64,000 nt of DNA from Mucilaginibacter aquaedulcis (GCF_030409325.1 NZ_JAUFPR010000004.1:481548-545547); one strand, 5' to 3'. Shown: positions 35,774 to 44,670, numbered from the stretch's first letter. Notes: generated from the sequence alone by a model not told the origin. Numbers and translations are program-made.

Positions 35774-35880
35774 GACTTAAGGACAAAAGACTATGGGATT
35801 TTTGGACTATGAGACCGTGGGAAGCCTATTTTTAATGATAATGACTTCGCGTCCTGTATCTTTCTGTCTTTTATCCTTAC
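35774..35880. repeat. Long imperfect hairpin of GGGACTATG-like words
   Basis: TAAGGACAAAAGAC (35778-35791) pairs with GTCTTTTATCCTTA (35866-35879) with one mismatch; between them the words GACTATGGGA and GACTATGAGAC repeat directly. Lies between the Mrp and NifU genes. Confidence 0.65.
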
Positions 35881-35886
35881 TCAATT

Positions 35887-36990
35887 TTATCCCTGCTCCA
35901 TATACCTGCTTGCAACAGCCGCGTTATCCAATGCTTTCGCGTTTGAAATAGCTACCTGCTGTGCTACACGGCGGGCCATTTCTAAAAACGCGCTGGTCAT
36001 CGGGCCATCTTCATCCATTATGGTTGGCTTGCCGGCATCACCCGATTCGCTTATCCCCTTTACTAACGGAATTTCACCCAAAAATGGTACATCCAGCTGT
36101 TCTGCAAGTTTGTGGCCTCCGCCTTTTCCAAATATATAATATTTATTTTCTGGCAGCTCGGCTGGTGTAAAGTACGACATGTTTTCTACCACACCCAATA
36201 TTGGCACATTAATGGCCGGCATTAAAAACATGCCTATCCCCTTTTTAGCATCGGCCAGTGCTACATTTTGCGGCGTTGTTACAATAACAGCTCCTGTTAC
36301 CGGGAAAGTTTGCGTAACGGTGATGTGTATATCGCCGGTTCCGGGCGGCAAGTCAATCACCAGATAATCCAGATCGCCCCAATCGGCATCATTAAACAAC
36401 TGTTTCACCGCGGTTGATACCATTGGCCCGCGCCATGGCACAGGCTGATTAGGGTCGGTAAAAAAGCCTATCGAAAGCAACTTGATACCATATTTTTCAA
36501 TCGGTTCAATCCGGGTTTTACCATCAACAACACTGGCCTGCGGGCGTGCGCCTTCCAAACCAAACATGATAGGTACCGATGGGCCGTAGATATCGGCATC
36601 AATCAAACCTACTTTAGCACCGGCCTTGGCCAGTCCTAATGCCAGGTTTGCCGCCACTGTTGACTTACCTACTCCGCCTTTGCCAGATGCAACGGCAATT
36701 ATATTTTTAACACCCGGTACTCCGGTATTTTTTTGCGTGGTAACCCGCGATGTCATGTTAATGCTCACCACGGCCTCTTTACTTATAAAATGGCTGATGG
36801 CATTTCGGCAGGCATTTTCAATTAAAGCCTTTAACGGGCAGGCCGGCGTGGTTAACACAACCGAAAAGCTCACGTTGTTGCCATCTATATGAATATCCTG
36901 TATCATGTTCAGGGTAACCAGGTCTTTTTTAAGGTCCGGTTCTTCTACATTACCCAGGGCTTGTAAAACTTGTTCTTTAGTAATTATCAT
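35887..36990 (-). CDS. Mrp/NBP35-family Fe-S carrier ATPase
   Basis: 367 residues. An N-terminal MIP18 (DUF59) domain (about 1-90, LGNVEEPDLKKDLVTLNMIQ) is followed by a P-loop ATPase with deviant Walker A ASGKGGVGKSTVAANLALGL, Walker B LVIDLPPGTGD, and DADIYGPSVP. The usual CxxC is absent or not clear in the C-terminal part, as in some Bacteroidota homologues. Carries Fe-S clusters to apo-proteins, in line with NifU next to it. Confidence 0.94.
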   Translation of the reverse strand: MIITKEQVLQALGNVEEPDLKKDLVTLNMIQDIHIDGNNVSFSVVLTTPACPLKALIENACRNAISHFISKEAVVSINMTSRVTTQKNTGVPGVKNIIAVASGKGGVGKSTVAANLALGLAKAGAKVGLIDADIYGPSVPIMFGLEGARPQASVVDGKTRIEPIEKYGIKLLSIGFFTDPNQPVPWRGPMVSTAVKQLFNDADWGDLDYLVIDLPPGTGDIHITVTQTFPVTGAVIVTTPQNVALADAKKGIGMFLMPAINVPILGVVENMSYFTPAELPENKYYIFGKGGGHKLAEQLDVPFLGEIPLVKGISESGDAGKPTIMDEDGPMTSAFLEMARRVAQQVAISNAKALDNAAVASRYMEQG

Positions 36991-37063
36991 AATATTATGG
37001 CAAATTTATGAAAACAGGCTGTTGATTTGCGTTTGTTAAAGAAACAATTTGCAGAAACAACCG

Positions 37064-37094
37064 TTTGCAGGGGATAAGATTTAGTTTAGTTTTG
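37064..37094 (+). promoter_or_regulatory. Promoter of the GT51 gene
   Basis: TTTG at 37064-37067, a 19-nt spacer and TAGTTTTG at 37087-37094 form a full -33/-7 promoter, 13 nt before the ATG. Confidence 0.7.
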
Positions 37095-37107
37095 GAAAAA
37101 TTTACAC

Positions 37108-39357
37108 ATGAAGCGCCTTAATCCTAAATATATACGCATAGCCGCCTTTATACTAATACCCTTATTCCTTATTTTTTTAATAGTTGGGTACACCACGTAT
37201 TCAAAACGTGAGTCGCTGCTTCAAAAAGCTATTGACAAAGCTAAAGCAAAAGCCAAGAGGGATTATAATTTAGATGTAAAAATAGGTTCGGCCCATTTTA
37301 CAGGCTCAAGCACGGTATCGTTTACCGATGTAACCATTGTGCCTGAGCAGCGCGACAGCCTGCTGAACATTAAAACTTTGGTGGTTAGTGTTAAGCTTTT
37401 GCCGTTAGCAGTTGGCGATATTAAATTGGCTGATGTGATATTGCAGGATGGATTCATCAACCTCACAAGTGTTAAAGGCGTTAAAAATTTCGACTTTCTG
37501 TTTAAAAAGAAAAAGGATACCACAACAACACATACCAAAGTTGATCTGGCCGATCTGTCTGACCACCTGATCAACGAGCTGCTTTATAAAATTCCGGATA
37601 ACCTGGCGCTTAGTAATTTTTCAATTTCATTCAGGGATGATAGCACCAAGCTAAAACTGCTCGCCAAAAACGCCATGATTAAAGATGGCAACCTTACTTC
37701 AACCATTGATGTGGATAATGGTGCTGCCACCTGGCATTTTGCCGGCAAAATGCACCCGTCTGATAAAGATATTGACGTAAAGTTATATGCAGATGGCAAA
37801 AAGGTAGAACTCCCGATTATCGAGAAAAAATTCAGGCTTAAATTAAACTTCGATACCATCAGCACCAAACTTACCAAAGTGGAACATGGCGGCGGCGAAA
37901 CAAAAATTTATGGTTCCTGGGCCGTACACAACCTGCTCATTCACCACCCTGCGCTATCATCAGATAATATTGAGTTTCCGGATGCTTCTATTGATGCCAA
38001 TGTTTTTGTGGGCAGCAATTATGTATCTGTTGATAGCTCTTCGCTCATTCATATTAAAAAATTAACAGCTCATCCATTTATCAAATACACCCTAAACCCG
38101 GTTAAAATTTATGAGTTAAAACTTAATACCGGCTGGCTTAATGCTGCCGATATTTTTGACGCGTTCCCTTCTGGTATGTTTGATGCGCTTAACGGCATTC
38201 AAGTGGCCGGCAAGCTTAACTATGGCCTTAACTTTTATATGGATACATCAAAACCGGATGATCTCCAGTTTGATTCGCGCCTGAGCAAGGATAATTTCAA
38301 GATCATAAAATACGGCAAAACCGACCTTACCAAGCTTAACAGCAGCTTTGTGTATACCCCTTATGAAAAGGGTAAACCCATGGCGCCACACCTGATTGGG
38401 CCCGACAATCCCGAGTTTACACCGCTCGAGCAAATTGCACCAACGTTGCGTAACGCGGTAATGACGGCCGAAGACCCATCATTTTATACCAATCATGGTT
38501 TTGTTGAGGAGGCCATCCGCAAATCAATAGTTACTGATTTTAAGGATAAGAAATTTAAACGCGGTGGTAGCGGCATATCCATGCAACTGGTTAAAAACGC
38601 ATACCTGAGCAGGGAAAAAACCCTTGCCCGTAAAATTGAGGAGATCCTGATTGTTTGGATTATCGAGAACAATCGCCTCATGAGCAAAAACCGCATGCTG
38701 GAGGTTTATTTTAATATTATTGAATGGGGCCGCAATATCTATGGTATATCAGAAGCCTCACACTATTACTTTGGTAAGTCGCCTTCTGAACTTAGCCTGG
38801 GCGAAAGTATTTACCTGGCCAGTATTGTGCCTTACCCTAAGGGTGGTTTGTATGCTTTCCAGCCTGATGGTACGCTTAGGCCTGGCCTGCATGGCTACTT
38901 TAACCTTATCGGTAAGTTAATGGCTCAAAAGGGCTATACGCAACGCGATACCAATGCCTACGGGTTTTATTCTGTACGATTACGTGAAGGCCTGCGTCGT
39001 GCCATTGCCCCTGTTGATACCGCTACAGCTGATAGCCTGATGAAACAAGGCGGCGACGATAACGAGATTATGCCTGTGCTGGAAGATCCTGTAAAGAAAC
39101 CGGGCTTTTTCCAACGCCTGTTTGGCAAAAAGGATACTACCGGTAAAGCAGAAGAAGAAAAAGAAAAGCAGAAAGAAAAATCGGCCAAGGAAAAGCTGAA
39201 AGAGCAGATTGAGGCATTGAAGCAGGAATATAAACTCAAGATAGATAATATTGATACCACAGGCAAAACCCGAAAAGATATCAGGCAGGAAAAACGTCGC
39301 CTCAGAAAGGAACAAGACGACAAAGAAGATGAGTTGAAAGCAAAGGCAAATTTGTAG
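37108..39357 (+). CDS. Large membrane-anchored GT51 peptidoglycan glycosyltransferase
   Basis: 749 residues. One N-terminal TM helix (about 10-30), then about 400 residues that look AsmA-like (TLVVSVKLLPLAVGDIKLAD, LADVILQDGFINL), then the glycosyltransferase 51 domain with catalytic Glu455 in TAEDPSFYTNHG, RGGSGISMQLVKNAYLS and EVYFNIIEWGRNIYGI. There is no transpeptidase domain. The C-terminal 80 residues are a Lys/Glu-rich coiled coil. It should polymerise glycan strands from lipid II. The AsmA-like reading is inference. Confidence 0.85.
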   Translation: MKRLNPKYIRIAAFILIPLFLIFLIVGYTTYSKRESLLQKAIDKAKAKAKRDYNLDVKIGSAHFTGSSTVSFTDVTIVPEQRDSLLNIKTLVVSVKLLPLAVGDIKLADVILQDGFINLTSVKGVKNFDFLFKKKKDTTTTHTKVDLADLSDHLINELLYKIPDNLALSNFSISFRDDSTKLKLLAKNAMIKDGNLTSTIDVDNGAATWHFAGKMHPSDKDIDVKLYADGKKVELPIIEKKFRLKLNFDTISTKLTKVEHGGGETKIYGSWAVHNLLIHHPALSSDNIEFPDASIDANVFVGSNYVSVDSSSLIHIKKLTAHPFIKYTLNPVKIYELKLNTGWLNAADIFDAFPSGMFDALNGIQVAGKLNYGLNFYMDTSKPDDLQFDSRLSKDNFKIIKYGKTDLTKLNSSFVYTPYEKGKPMAPHLIGPDNPEFTPLEQIAPTLRNAVMTAEDPSFYTNHGFVEEAIRKSIVTDFKDKKFKRGGSGISMQLVKNAYLSREKTLARKIEEILIVWIIENNRLMSKNRMLEVYFNIIEWGRNIYGISEASHYYFGKSPSELSLGESIYLASIVPYPKGGLYAFQPDGTLRPGLHGYFNLIGKLMAQKGYTQRDTNAYGFYSVRLREGLRRAIAPVDTATADSLMKQGGDDNEIMPVLEDPVKKPGFFQRLFGKKDTTGKAEEEKEKQKEKSAKEKLKEQIEALKQEYKLKIDNIDTTGKTRKDIRQEKRRLRKEQDDKEDELKAKANL

Positions 39358-39368
39358 CTGAAATTATC

Positions 39369-39402
39369 ATGTAAATTAGGTGTTTAAACACCTAATTTAC
39401 AT
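39369..39402. promoter_or_regulatory. 34-bp perfect palindrome centred on GTTTAAAC
   Basis: Bases 39369-39402 are exactly self-complementary with no loop, with GTGTTTAAACAC at the centre. Lies 11 bp after the GT51 stop and 64 bp before the nitroreductase ATG. May be a repressor site and/or a terminator hairpin; no T-run follows, so I favour a protein-binding site. Confidence 0.7.
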
Positions 39403-39421
39403 TTGGGTGATTGTTTTGCAT

Positions 39422-39447
39422 GTTTAAACATTTAACTTTGTTTAAAC
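39422..39447. promoter_or_regulatory. Paired GTTTAAAC operators around the nitroreductase promoter
   Basis: GTTTAAAC at 39422-39429 (within TGTTTAAACA) and at 39440-39447, 18 bp apart, bracket the -7 box TAACTTTG (39433-39440). With the palindrome upstream there are three copies at 40- and 18-bp spacing. A repressor bound here would block the promoter. Confidence 0.6.
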
Positions 39448-39466
39448 AACAAAAAAAATACATATC

Positions 39467-40096
39467 ATGTCACTCATAGAAAAATTACAATGGCGTGCTG
39501 CCGTTAAACAATTTGATTCAAGCAAAAAAATCTCTGCCGAACAATTAGATAATTTACTGAGCGCTGTACAGCTTGCCCCTACCTCACTGGGTCTTCAATC
39601 ATTTAAAGTTATTTTGGTTCAGGACGCCGAAACCCGCGAAAAATTACGCGCCGCTGGTTACAACCAGGCACAAATTACAGATTCTGCCGCATTGTTTGTT
39701 TTTGCATCATTAACCAACCTTGACGAGCAATTTGGTAAAAGCTTTATCGATCTTGTAGCTTCTGTGCGTAATATTGACCGCGCAAGCCTTGAAGGTTACG
39801 AGCAAATGGTTTTAGGCACATTAAGCAGCCGTACTGAAGAGCAAAAATTAGAATGGTCACACAAACAGGCCTACATCGCTTTAGGTGTATTATTAAGCGC
39901 CGCTGCCGATTCAGGTATTGATGCAGCACCAATGGAAGGCTTTGATGCTGCTAAATTTGACGAGATTTTGGGTCTGAAAGAAAAAGGCTTAACTACAACC
40001 GTTATTGCAGCTGTTGGTTTCCGTTCAGAAGATGATCAATACAGCAAAATGACCAAAGTACGCAGATCAAAAGAAGAACTGTTTTTACACGTATAA
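39467..40096 (+). CDS. Nitroreductase-family NAD(P)H oxidoreductase
   Basis: 209 residues, FMN-dependent NfsB-like fold. Conserved N-terminus WRAAVKQFDSSKKISAEQLD, LQLAPTSLGLQSFKVILV-type FMN region and the C-terminal AAVGFRSEDDQYSK. Reduces nitroaromatics, quinones or related electrophiles. The upstream region contains three GTTTAAAC sites, shared with the pirin gene at 56 kb, which suggests induction by an electrophile or redox signal. Confidence 0.93.
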   Translation: MSLIEKLQWRAAVKQFDSSKKISAEQLDNLLSAVQLAPTSLGLQSFKVILVQDAETREKLRAAGYNQAQITDSAALFVFASLTNLDEQFGKSFIDLVASVRNIDRASLEGYEQMVLGTLSSRTEEQKLEWSHKQAYIALGVLLSAAADSGIDAAPMEGFDAAKFDEILGLKEKGLTTTVIAAVGFRSEDDQYSKMTKVRRSKEELFLHV

Positions 40097-40103
40097 TTAT
40101 TCC

Positions 40104-40158
40104 ATTGGACCTGCCTGGTATCCATAATGTCGCTTCTGAGGCAGCCGGCAGGTCCAAT
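40104..40158. other. Hairpin with a 12-bp perfect stem
   Basis: ATTGGACCTGCC pairs with GGCAGGTCCAAT around a 31-nt loop, 8 bp after the nitroreductase stop. No T-run follows, so it is not a classic terminator; it may protect the mRNA 3' end. Confidence 0.6.
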
Positions 40159-40261
40159 TATCCTCCATATCGCCCTTCATTCAGTACACTTTAAGCAAAT
40201 TTCTTCTTGATAACCACATGTTAATCAATGGCATGTGCTTTGTATTCTTATACCTGAGAAT

Positions 40262-40636
40262 ATGAAAACGATGGCAAAGAAGATATTAATAGTTGACCAC
40301 AGTGAGTTAATGACCGAGGTTATGTCATACATCTTAAGCGGAAAGGGCTACGATGTTATAGCACTGAACGGCCCCGATCACATATTCACCAATATCCGCC
40401 AAAACCATCCCGACCTGGTTATCATTGACTCGCTTTTGCCCGGAATTGATGGTGCTGATTTATGCCGCTTGCTAAAGCGAAACAAGGCAACAAAAACACT
40501 TCCCGTGATCATTTGTACTGATAGCGAAGATTTAGATCAATCCCTAACTCAAAAGGGAGCACCTGACGATATTTTGCACAAGCCATTTGGCATGAATAAC
40601 CTGATTGAAAAGGTAGAATATCAACTTGCAGCCTAA
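40262..40636 (+). CDS. Single-domain response regulator (variant)
   Basis: 124 residues from ATG 40262 (an ATG nine bases later is possible). Receiver domain only: ILIVDHSELM (Asp followed by His in place of the second acidic residue), phospho-acceptor in LVIIDSLLPGIDG, Thr in VIICTDS, Lys in ILHKPF. Functional phosphorylation is plausible. No kinase or output partner is adjacent. Confidence 0.87.
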   Translation: MKTMAKKILIVDHSELMTEVMSYILSGKGYDVIALNGPDHIFTNIRQNHPDLVIIDSLLPGIDGADLCRLLKRNKATKTLPVIICTDSEDLDQSLTQKGAPDDILHKPFGMNNLIEKVEYQLAA

Positions 40637-40787
40637 ATAACTCTTAAATAAGGATACCACTCTGTGAACATTTTTCTTAGCTGATGCGCTGTTAAATAGA
40701 AGTATAGGCAAAGAAATTATCGCTCAATTTTCTTTAAAATGCATTTTTTATTGTCAACAGTTGTATATTTACCCCGAGGAGAAAAAG

Positions 40788-41018
40788 ATGGGCCTGCCAC
40801 TAAGAATTACATATAACGATACCGACCACGTTTATCAGATCAATACAACACCGATCAACAAATCAACAAGTGAGCTTGAAATATTGCTAAACGGCGAGAA
40901 AATTGTGCTTCAGAAGGATGCCCGTGGCGCATGGATACAAATGGGCGAAGGGCCACTGATTGATCCTGAACTTGCCCAGGCCCTTGGCCGTTCTGTTTCA
41001 TTAAGATTCAGGATGTAA
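40788..41018 (+). CDS. Small soluble protein, unknown function
   Basis: 76 residues from ATG 40788, preceded by a good Shine-Dalgarno sequence (GAGGAG, 40775-40782), which is rare in this window and decides the start against an ATG nine codons upstream. Sequence ITYNDTDHVYQINTTP... appears all-beta; no signal peptide, TM helix or family recognised. The C-terminus GRSVSLRFRM is conserved-looking but not informative. Confidence 0.6.
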   Translation: MGLPLRITYNDTDHVYQINTTPINKSTSELEILLNGEKIVLQKDARGAWIQMGEGPLIDPELAQALGRSVSLRFRM

Positions 41019-41219
41019 CCTTAACCTGTTTTTAAATTTCGTTTCCGATATTCCTTTTTATTTCCCTTATTGCCATTCGCTGCAACTAAAGCACGCTCCA
41101 TATAAAGCTGTTTGAATAACCACCCGCGCTTATGTAAAAATTTTGATCCCTTGAAATAAGGGCCAATACATTACATATCTTGTATTCGATATTCTGAAAC
41201 CGAAGCTAACCCGCATGCT

Positions 41220-42284
41220 ATGTTATTACAACACAAGACGCTTTCTATCTGTATATGGCTATTATTATTTTCTGCCGGTGTATTTGCCCAGCAAACACCG
41301 TATTTAGCAGAAGACCGGGTTGCGGCCGATTTTAAGAAGTTACTGAACAGGCCCCGGGTTGCTGCCAGACCTTCCTTTCAAATCACTAAAACAGATTCGG
41401 TTATTATTGAAACGGGATACATATATAGTGAGAAAGATGAAAAGGTACCTATTCTGATCTACAAACCGGTTACACAGGCCAAAGCCTTTCCTGCCGTTAT
41501 TTTTCTGCATGGTACCGGAGGCACTAAAGATGCTAAGGACATTAAAAACATACTCTACCAGCTTAGCAAAAGAGGCATCATGGGCGTGGCTATTGATGCA
41601 CGCCATCATGGTACACGCATTGCCGGAGGTGCTCACGGCTCAAAAGAGTATGTTGAAGCCATTACCAAAGCATGGCATAATACCGATCCAACAAGCCAAA
41701 CACATCCTTTCTTTTTTGATACGGCATACGATCTGTGGAGAGTGACAGATTATTTGGTGAGCCGGCCCGATGTTGAGGCTGGTCGCATTGGCATGGGCGG
41801 CATATCTATGGGTGGCATAGAAACCTGGATGGCTGCTTCTGTTGATACCAGGATAAAGGTTGTGGTGCTTGATATTGCCGCGCAGAGCTTTAAATGGTCG
41901 CTTGATAATGATAAATGGCAAGGTCGTGCTGGCACCATACAGGCAGCACATTTACAAGCCGCCAAAGACATGGGCGACTCTACTCTCAATAAGAAAAATG
42001 TAAAAGCACTGTGGGATAAATTATTGCCAGGAATAACCGGCGAGTTTGACTGCCCTTCCATGATCCGCCTGATAGCCCCAAGGCCCTTATTGGTACTCAA
42101 TACGGAGCGCGACCAGAATTGCCCCCTACCCGGCGCAAAAATTGCCTTTGAATCGGCCCGGGCCTCATACATATCTAAAAATGCTGCTGACAAAATAAAG
42201 ATGGATATTGCACCAAACCTGCCACATACCACCACACCAGAGCATCTAAAAATGACGCTCGACTGGTTCAGTAAATGGCTTTAA
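41220..42284 (+). CDS. Secreted alpha/beta hydrolase, dienelactone hydrolase/esterase type
   Basis: 354 residues with a signal peptide (about 1-24, SAGVFAQ). Alpha/beta-hydrolase fold: oxyanion region VIFLHGTGGTKD, nucleophile elbow GMGGISMGGIE (Ser), and His in PNLPHTTTPEH near the C-terminus. Related to acetylxylan-esterase and dienelactone hydrolase-like secreted enzymes. Substrate unknown. Monocistronic. Confidence 0.88.
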   Translation: MLLQHKTLSICIWLLLFSAGVFAQQTPYLAEDRVAADFKKLLNRPRVAARPSFQITKTDSVIIETGYIYSEKDEKVPILIYKPVTQAKAFPAVIFLHGTGGTKDAKDIKNILYQLSKRGIMGVAIDARHHGTRIAGGAHGSKEYVEAITKAWHNTDPTSQTHPFFFDTAYDLWRVTDYLVSRPDVEAGRIGMGGISMGGIETWMAASVDTRIKVVVLDIAAQSFKWSLDNDKWQGRAGTIQAAHLQAAKDMGDSTLNKKNVKALWDKLLPGITGEFDCPSMIRLIAPRPLLVLNTERDQNCPLPGAKIAFESARASYISKNAADKIKMDIAPNLPHTTTPEHLKMTLDWFSKWL

Positions 42285-42316
42285 GCTACCTCCCCCCGCT
42301 AATTTTATTGATGCGT

Positions 42317-43252
42317 TTAAATTTTGTAAAGATAAAACCGTGCCGCGTCACCTTGCTGAGCGGCATTTAAAATTTGAGCTTGCTTCTCAAAATTCGCTAT
42401 TTCTTCAGGTGTAAAATGTTTATCAAAAGCATTCCACTTATGGGTCTCCGGATCAACCAGCGGTATATCTTTTTCATATAGTTCACTACCCAAAAACTGA
42501 AAAGCGGAGGAATCAAATATTACATTCTGTATTTTGAAACCCGTTCTTTCAGCTAAAAGAGAAAGACTTTTCATAGTATGCAGTACATAGTGACGCGGAG
42601 CATCCAGCTGAACCCAATTACCCCCATAAATTTCCCATGCCTTTCCCAATAATGGAATACTTATCATAAGTACGCCTCTTTCTTTTAATAACCTGTGGCA
42701 TTCTTTCATTTCAGCCACCTGATCATCAACATGCTCTAAAACGTGGTGCATGATTAGTAGATCATAACTGTGGGCAGGCAGCTCGGTAAGTTCTTTTTTT
42801 AGCACCCTAACCCCGTACCCATGGTCTACTTCTTCAGGTATAAATTTATCTACCCCGGTTACATTTTCAAAACCCAGGTTAAATAGCGCGCAAATTAGCG
42901 CGCCTTTTCCGCAGCCAATATCGAGGATACGGGCGCTCGGCGTTGTTTCTATTGGTCTTAGGTAATTGATTAATAAATTGCCTGATACTTTGTATTTTCG
43001 TTTTATCCTTAAATTACCAACTAATCGTTTCTGTATTGGTTGCCTTTTCAATACTGGTGTTACTTGGGTAAATGATACGTAGTCAGCAGGATAATACTTA
43101 TCTATATTTGAAGGAATACTGAGCGTTTGCAGGGCTCCGCAATTTCCACAAGCTGCATAATTAAACAGATCACGAAAACCAAACATCATTTCTCTAAAAA
43201 CAAACTTCTCAGTAAATGCGCTTCCGCAAATCCTGCAATTATCTATACTCAT
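42317..43252 (-). CDS. SAM-dependent methyltransferase with N-terminal zinc-ribbon-like part
   Basis: About 311 residues. The N-terminus has two CxxC pairs (CRICGSAF and CGNCGALQ) like a small zinc ribbon. A class I methyltransferase domain follows: ARILDIGCGKGALICALFNL (SAM motif I), LLIMHHVLEHVDDQVAEMKE (motif IV region). Such C-methyltransferase-type proteins often act on sugars or surface polysaccharide precursors; the target is unknown. An ATG nine bases upstream is equally possible. Confidence 0.87.
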   Translation of the reverse strand: MSIDNCRICGSAFTEKFVFREMMFGFRDLFNYAACGNCGALQTLSIPSNIDKYYPADYVSFTQVTPVLKRQPIQKRLVGNLRIKRKYKVSGNLLINYLRPIETTPSARILDIGCGKGALICALFNLGFENVTGVDKFIPEEVDHGYGVRVLKKELTELPAHSYDLLIMHHVLEHVDDQVAEMKECHRLLKERGVLMISIPLLGKAWEIYGGNWVQLDAPRHYVLHTMKSLSLLAERTGFKIQNVIFDSSAFQFLGSELYEKDIPLVDPETHKWNAFDKHFTPEEIANFEKQAQILNAAQQGDAARFYLYKI

Positions 43253-43476
43253 GTAAAGCATTTAGGGTGATAGGGTGAAAATTCTTTAAATAACAGACGA
43301 ATTAGTAAAAGGTTACAAATATTGGCTTTCAGCAAGGTATAAAATTTCGCCCGAAGTACAACCGCTTACCCTCTGTTTAAAAACTTTTTAGCTGTTTTGG
43401 ATAACTGGTACTGTTGCTGTAGTTGTTCTGGTATGACTGTTTGAAAAAACGAGGGTCAACAAAGAGGTCAACAAAA

Positions 43477-43523
43477 CTAAAAAAGCATATCAGAACCGGT
43501 TCAAATAACCGCTCAGATATGCT
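43477..43523 (-). terminator. Terminator after tRNA-Pro(GGG)
   Basis: GCATATC / GATATGC outer stem and an inner CGGTT / AACCG pair; the minus strand continues into TTTTTTA. It lies 20 nt beyond the tRNA 3' end. Confidence 0.75.
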
Positions 43524-43541
43524 CTTATACTTCTTTTTCTG

Positions 43542-43615
43542 TCGGGATGGCGGGATTCGAACCCACGACCTCCAGCACCCCATGCTGGCGCGATACCGGG
43601 CTACGCTACATCCCG
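43542..43615 (-). tRNA. tRNA-Pro(GGG)
   Basis: 74 nt, cloverleaf complete: acceptor CGGGATG / CATCCCG, discriminator A, anticodon stem CCAGC / GCTGG with loop ATGGGGT (anticodon GGG at 43579-43581 on the plus strand as ccc), and T-arm GTTCGAATC. CCA is not encoded. Reads CCC and CCU proline codons. Confidence 0.96.
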
Positions 43616-43768
43616 AACTTTATCAAATATGGCTGCGCAATAAACGCTCATCTATGTTTGAAAAACAAATATAATAAGTGCTCACGTAAGTGCAAGGGCG
43701 CATTTCAATTTATGAATATTAAAAACTACCGAATTGATTTTCTAAGATTTTAAGCGGATAAATAACCT

Positions 43769-44437
43769 TTAGGCTCCGGTTATCACAAAACTGCCCGATA
43801 TGCGTTTTGGCCCGCCATGTTCATTGTAGGTAATATTTCCAGATGTCATTAACCATTTCGATTCCCCGTTGTCAAGTGTTGTCATTCTGTAGTTCTTAAC
43901 AACACGTTCGCCGCTTTTTATAGCATCGGTAATAGCCTTAAACATTTCCTCCCTAAATTCTGCATCAATCAGCTTTAGCCCGTCGGTAAGGGTCAACCGC
44001 TCCCCTTGGGTAATACCATATATCAATCTCCCGTTTTCCGAAATGGATAACTCTTGGGTTTCCAAATCAACCGACCAATATCCAACATCCGGAAGCACTA
44101 CTTCTGTGCTAAAACAATCCAACGCCTCTAATAGCTTATTGTTGGTTTTATCAATCTGTTCGTAAGCCAGCTCAAGCTCTTCGCCAATATCCATAAGCTC
44201 TGCTTTTAAAACACTTACCTCTGTAGTTAATGAAGCAACTGTTTCCTTTAAGGCAAATTCATTATCGTTTGAGTTTTGGGGCGATCCCTCTTGATCGGGT
44301 ATCTTCTTACCTTTTTTATGCTTTAGGAAATAGAGATTAATGAAGCCCATGAGTGTGATTAATGAATAAAAAAATAGGTTTTGATACCATTTTCCTACAC
44401 TTAGTATATTTGATATTGAGTCACTTAAGCTACGCAT
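43769..44437 (-). CDS. Membrane-anchored PAS-domain protein without output domain
   Basis: 222 residues. TM helix at about 20-40 (LFFYSLITLMGFINLYFL), a coiled coil at about 60-110 (SVLKAELMDIGEELELAYEQ), and a PAS domain at about 115-222 (GYWSVDLETQELSISENGRL ... RMTTLDNGESKWLMTSGNIT ... ISGSFVITGA). No kinase, HTH or cyclase follows; the gene ends at a real stop. Likely a sensor partner or a truncated kinase; the stop is 27 bp after the nearby tRNA-side gap. Confidence 0.75.
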   Translation of the reverse strand: MRSLSDSISNILSVGKWYQNLFFYSLITLMGFINLYFLKHKKGKKIPDQEGSPQNSNDNEFALKETVASLTTEVSVLKAELMDIGEELELAYEQIDKTNNKLLEALDCFSTEVVLPDVGYWSVDLETQELSISENGRLIYGITQGERLTLTDGLKLIDAEFREEMFKAITDAIKSGERVVKNYRMTTLDNGESKWLMTSGNITYNEHGGPKRISGSFVITGA

Positions 44438-44670
44438 TAAGGCCAGGTAAAAGATTTTTCAAAGTTACTTTGAATTTACAAAAATGCAAATAGTCTCCCG
44501 TTATAAATGTCTAAGTAACGATTAACATTCAGTTAACCAGTTATACTATTATTTTTAAGCCTATAAATTCATAAAAAACACTCTTGTAACAGCTCTTTTT
44601 TTATTTTAAATGCTTTTTTAATATTTTAGTATGCTCTTCAACCCCTGCTACCAATTAAATCATCACCGAT

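Noticed and set aside
38980..39323. Two overlapping antisense frames over 100 codons in the GT51 gene
   Set aside because: They arise from the Lys/Glu-rich coiled-coil codons read backwards; no independent support.
39369..39402. The 34-bp palindrome as an ordinary terminator of the GT51 gene
   Set aside because: Its centre has no loop and no T-run follows, while the same core recurs at the next promoter; a binding site explains it better, though a double role is possible.
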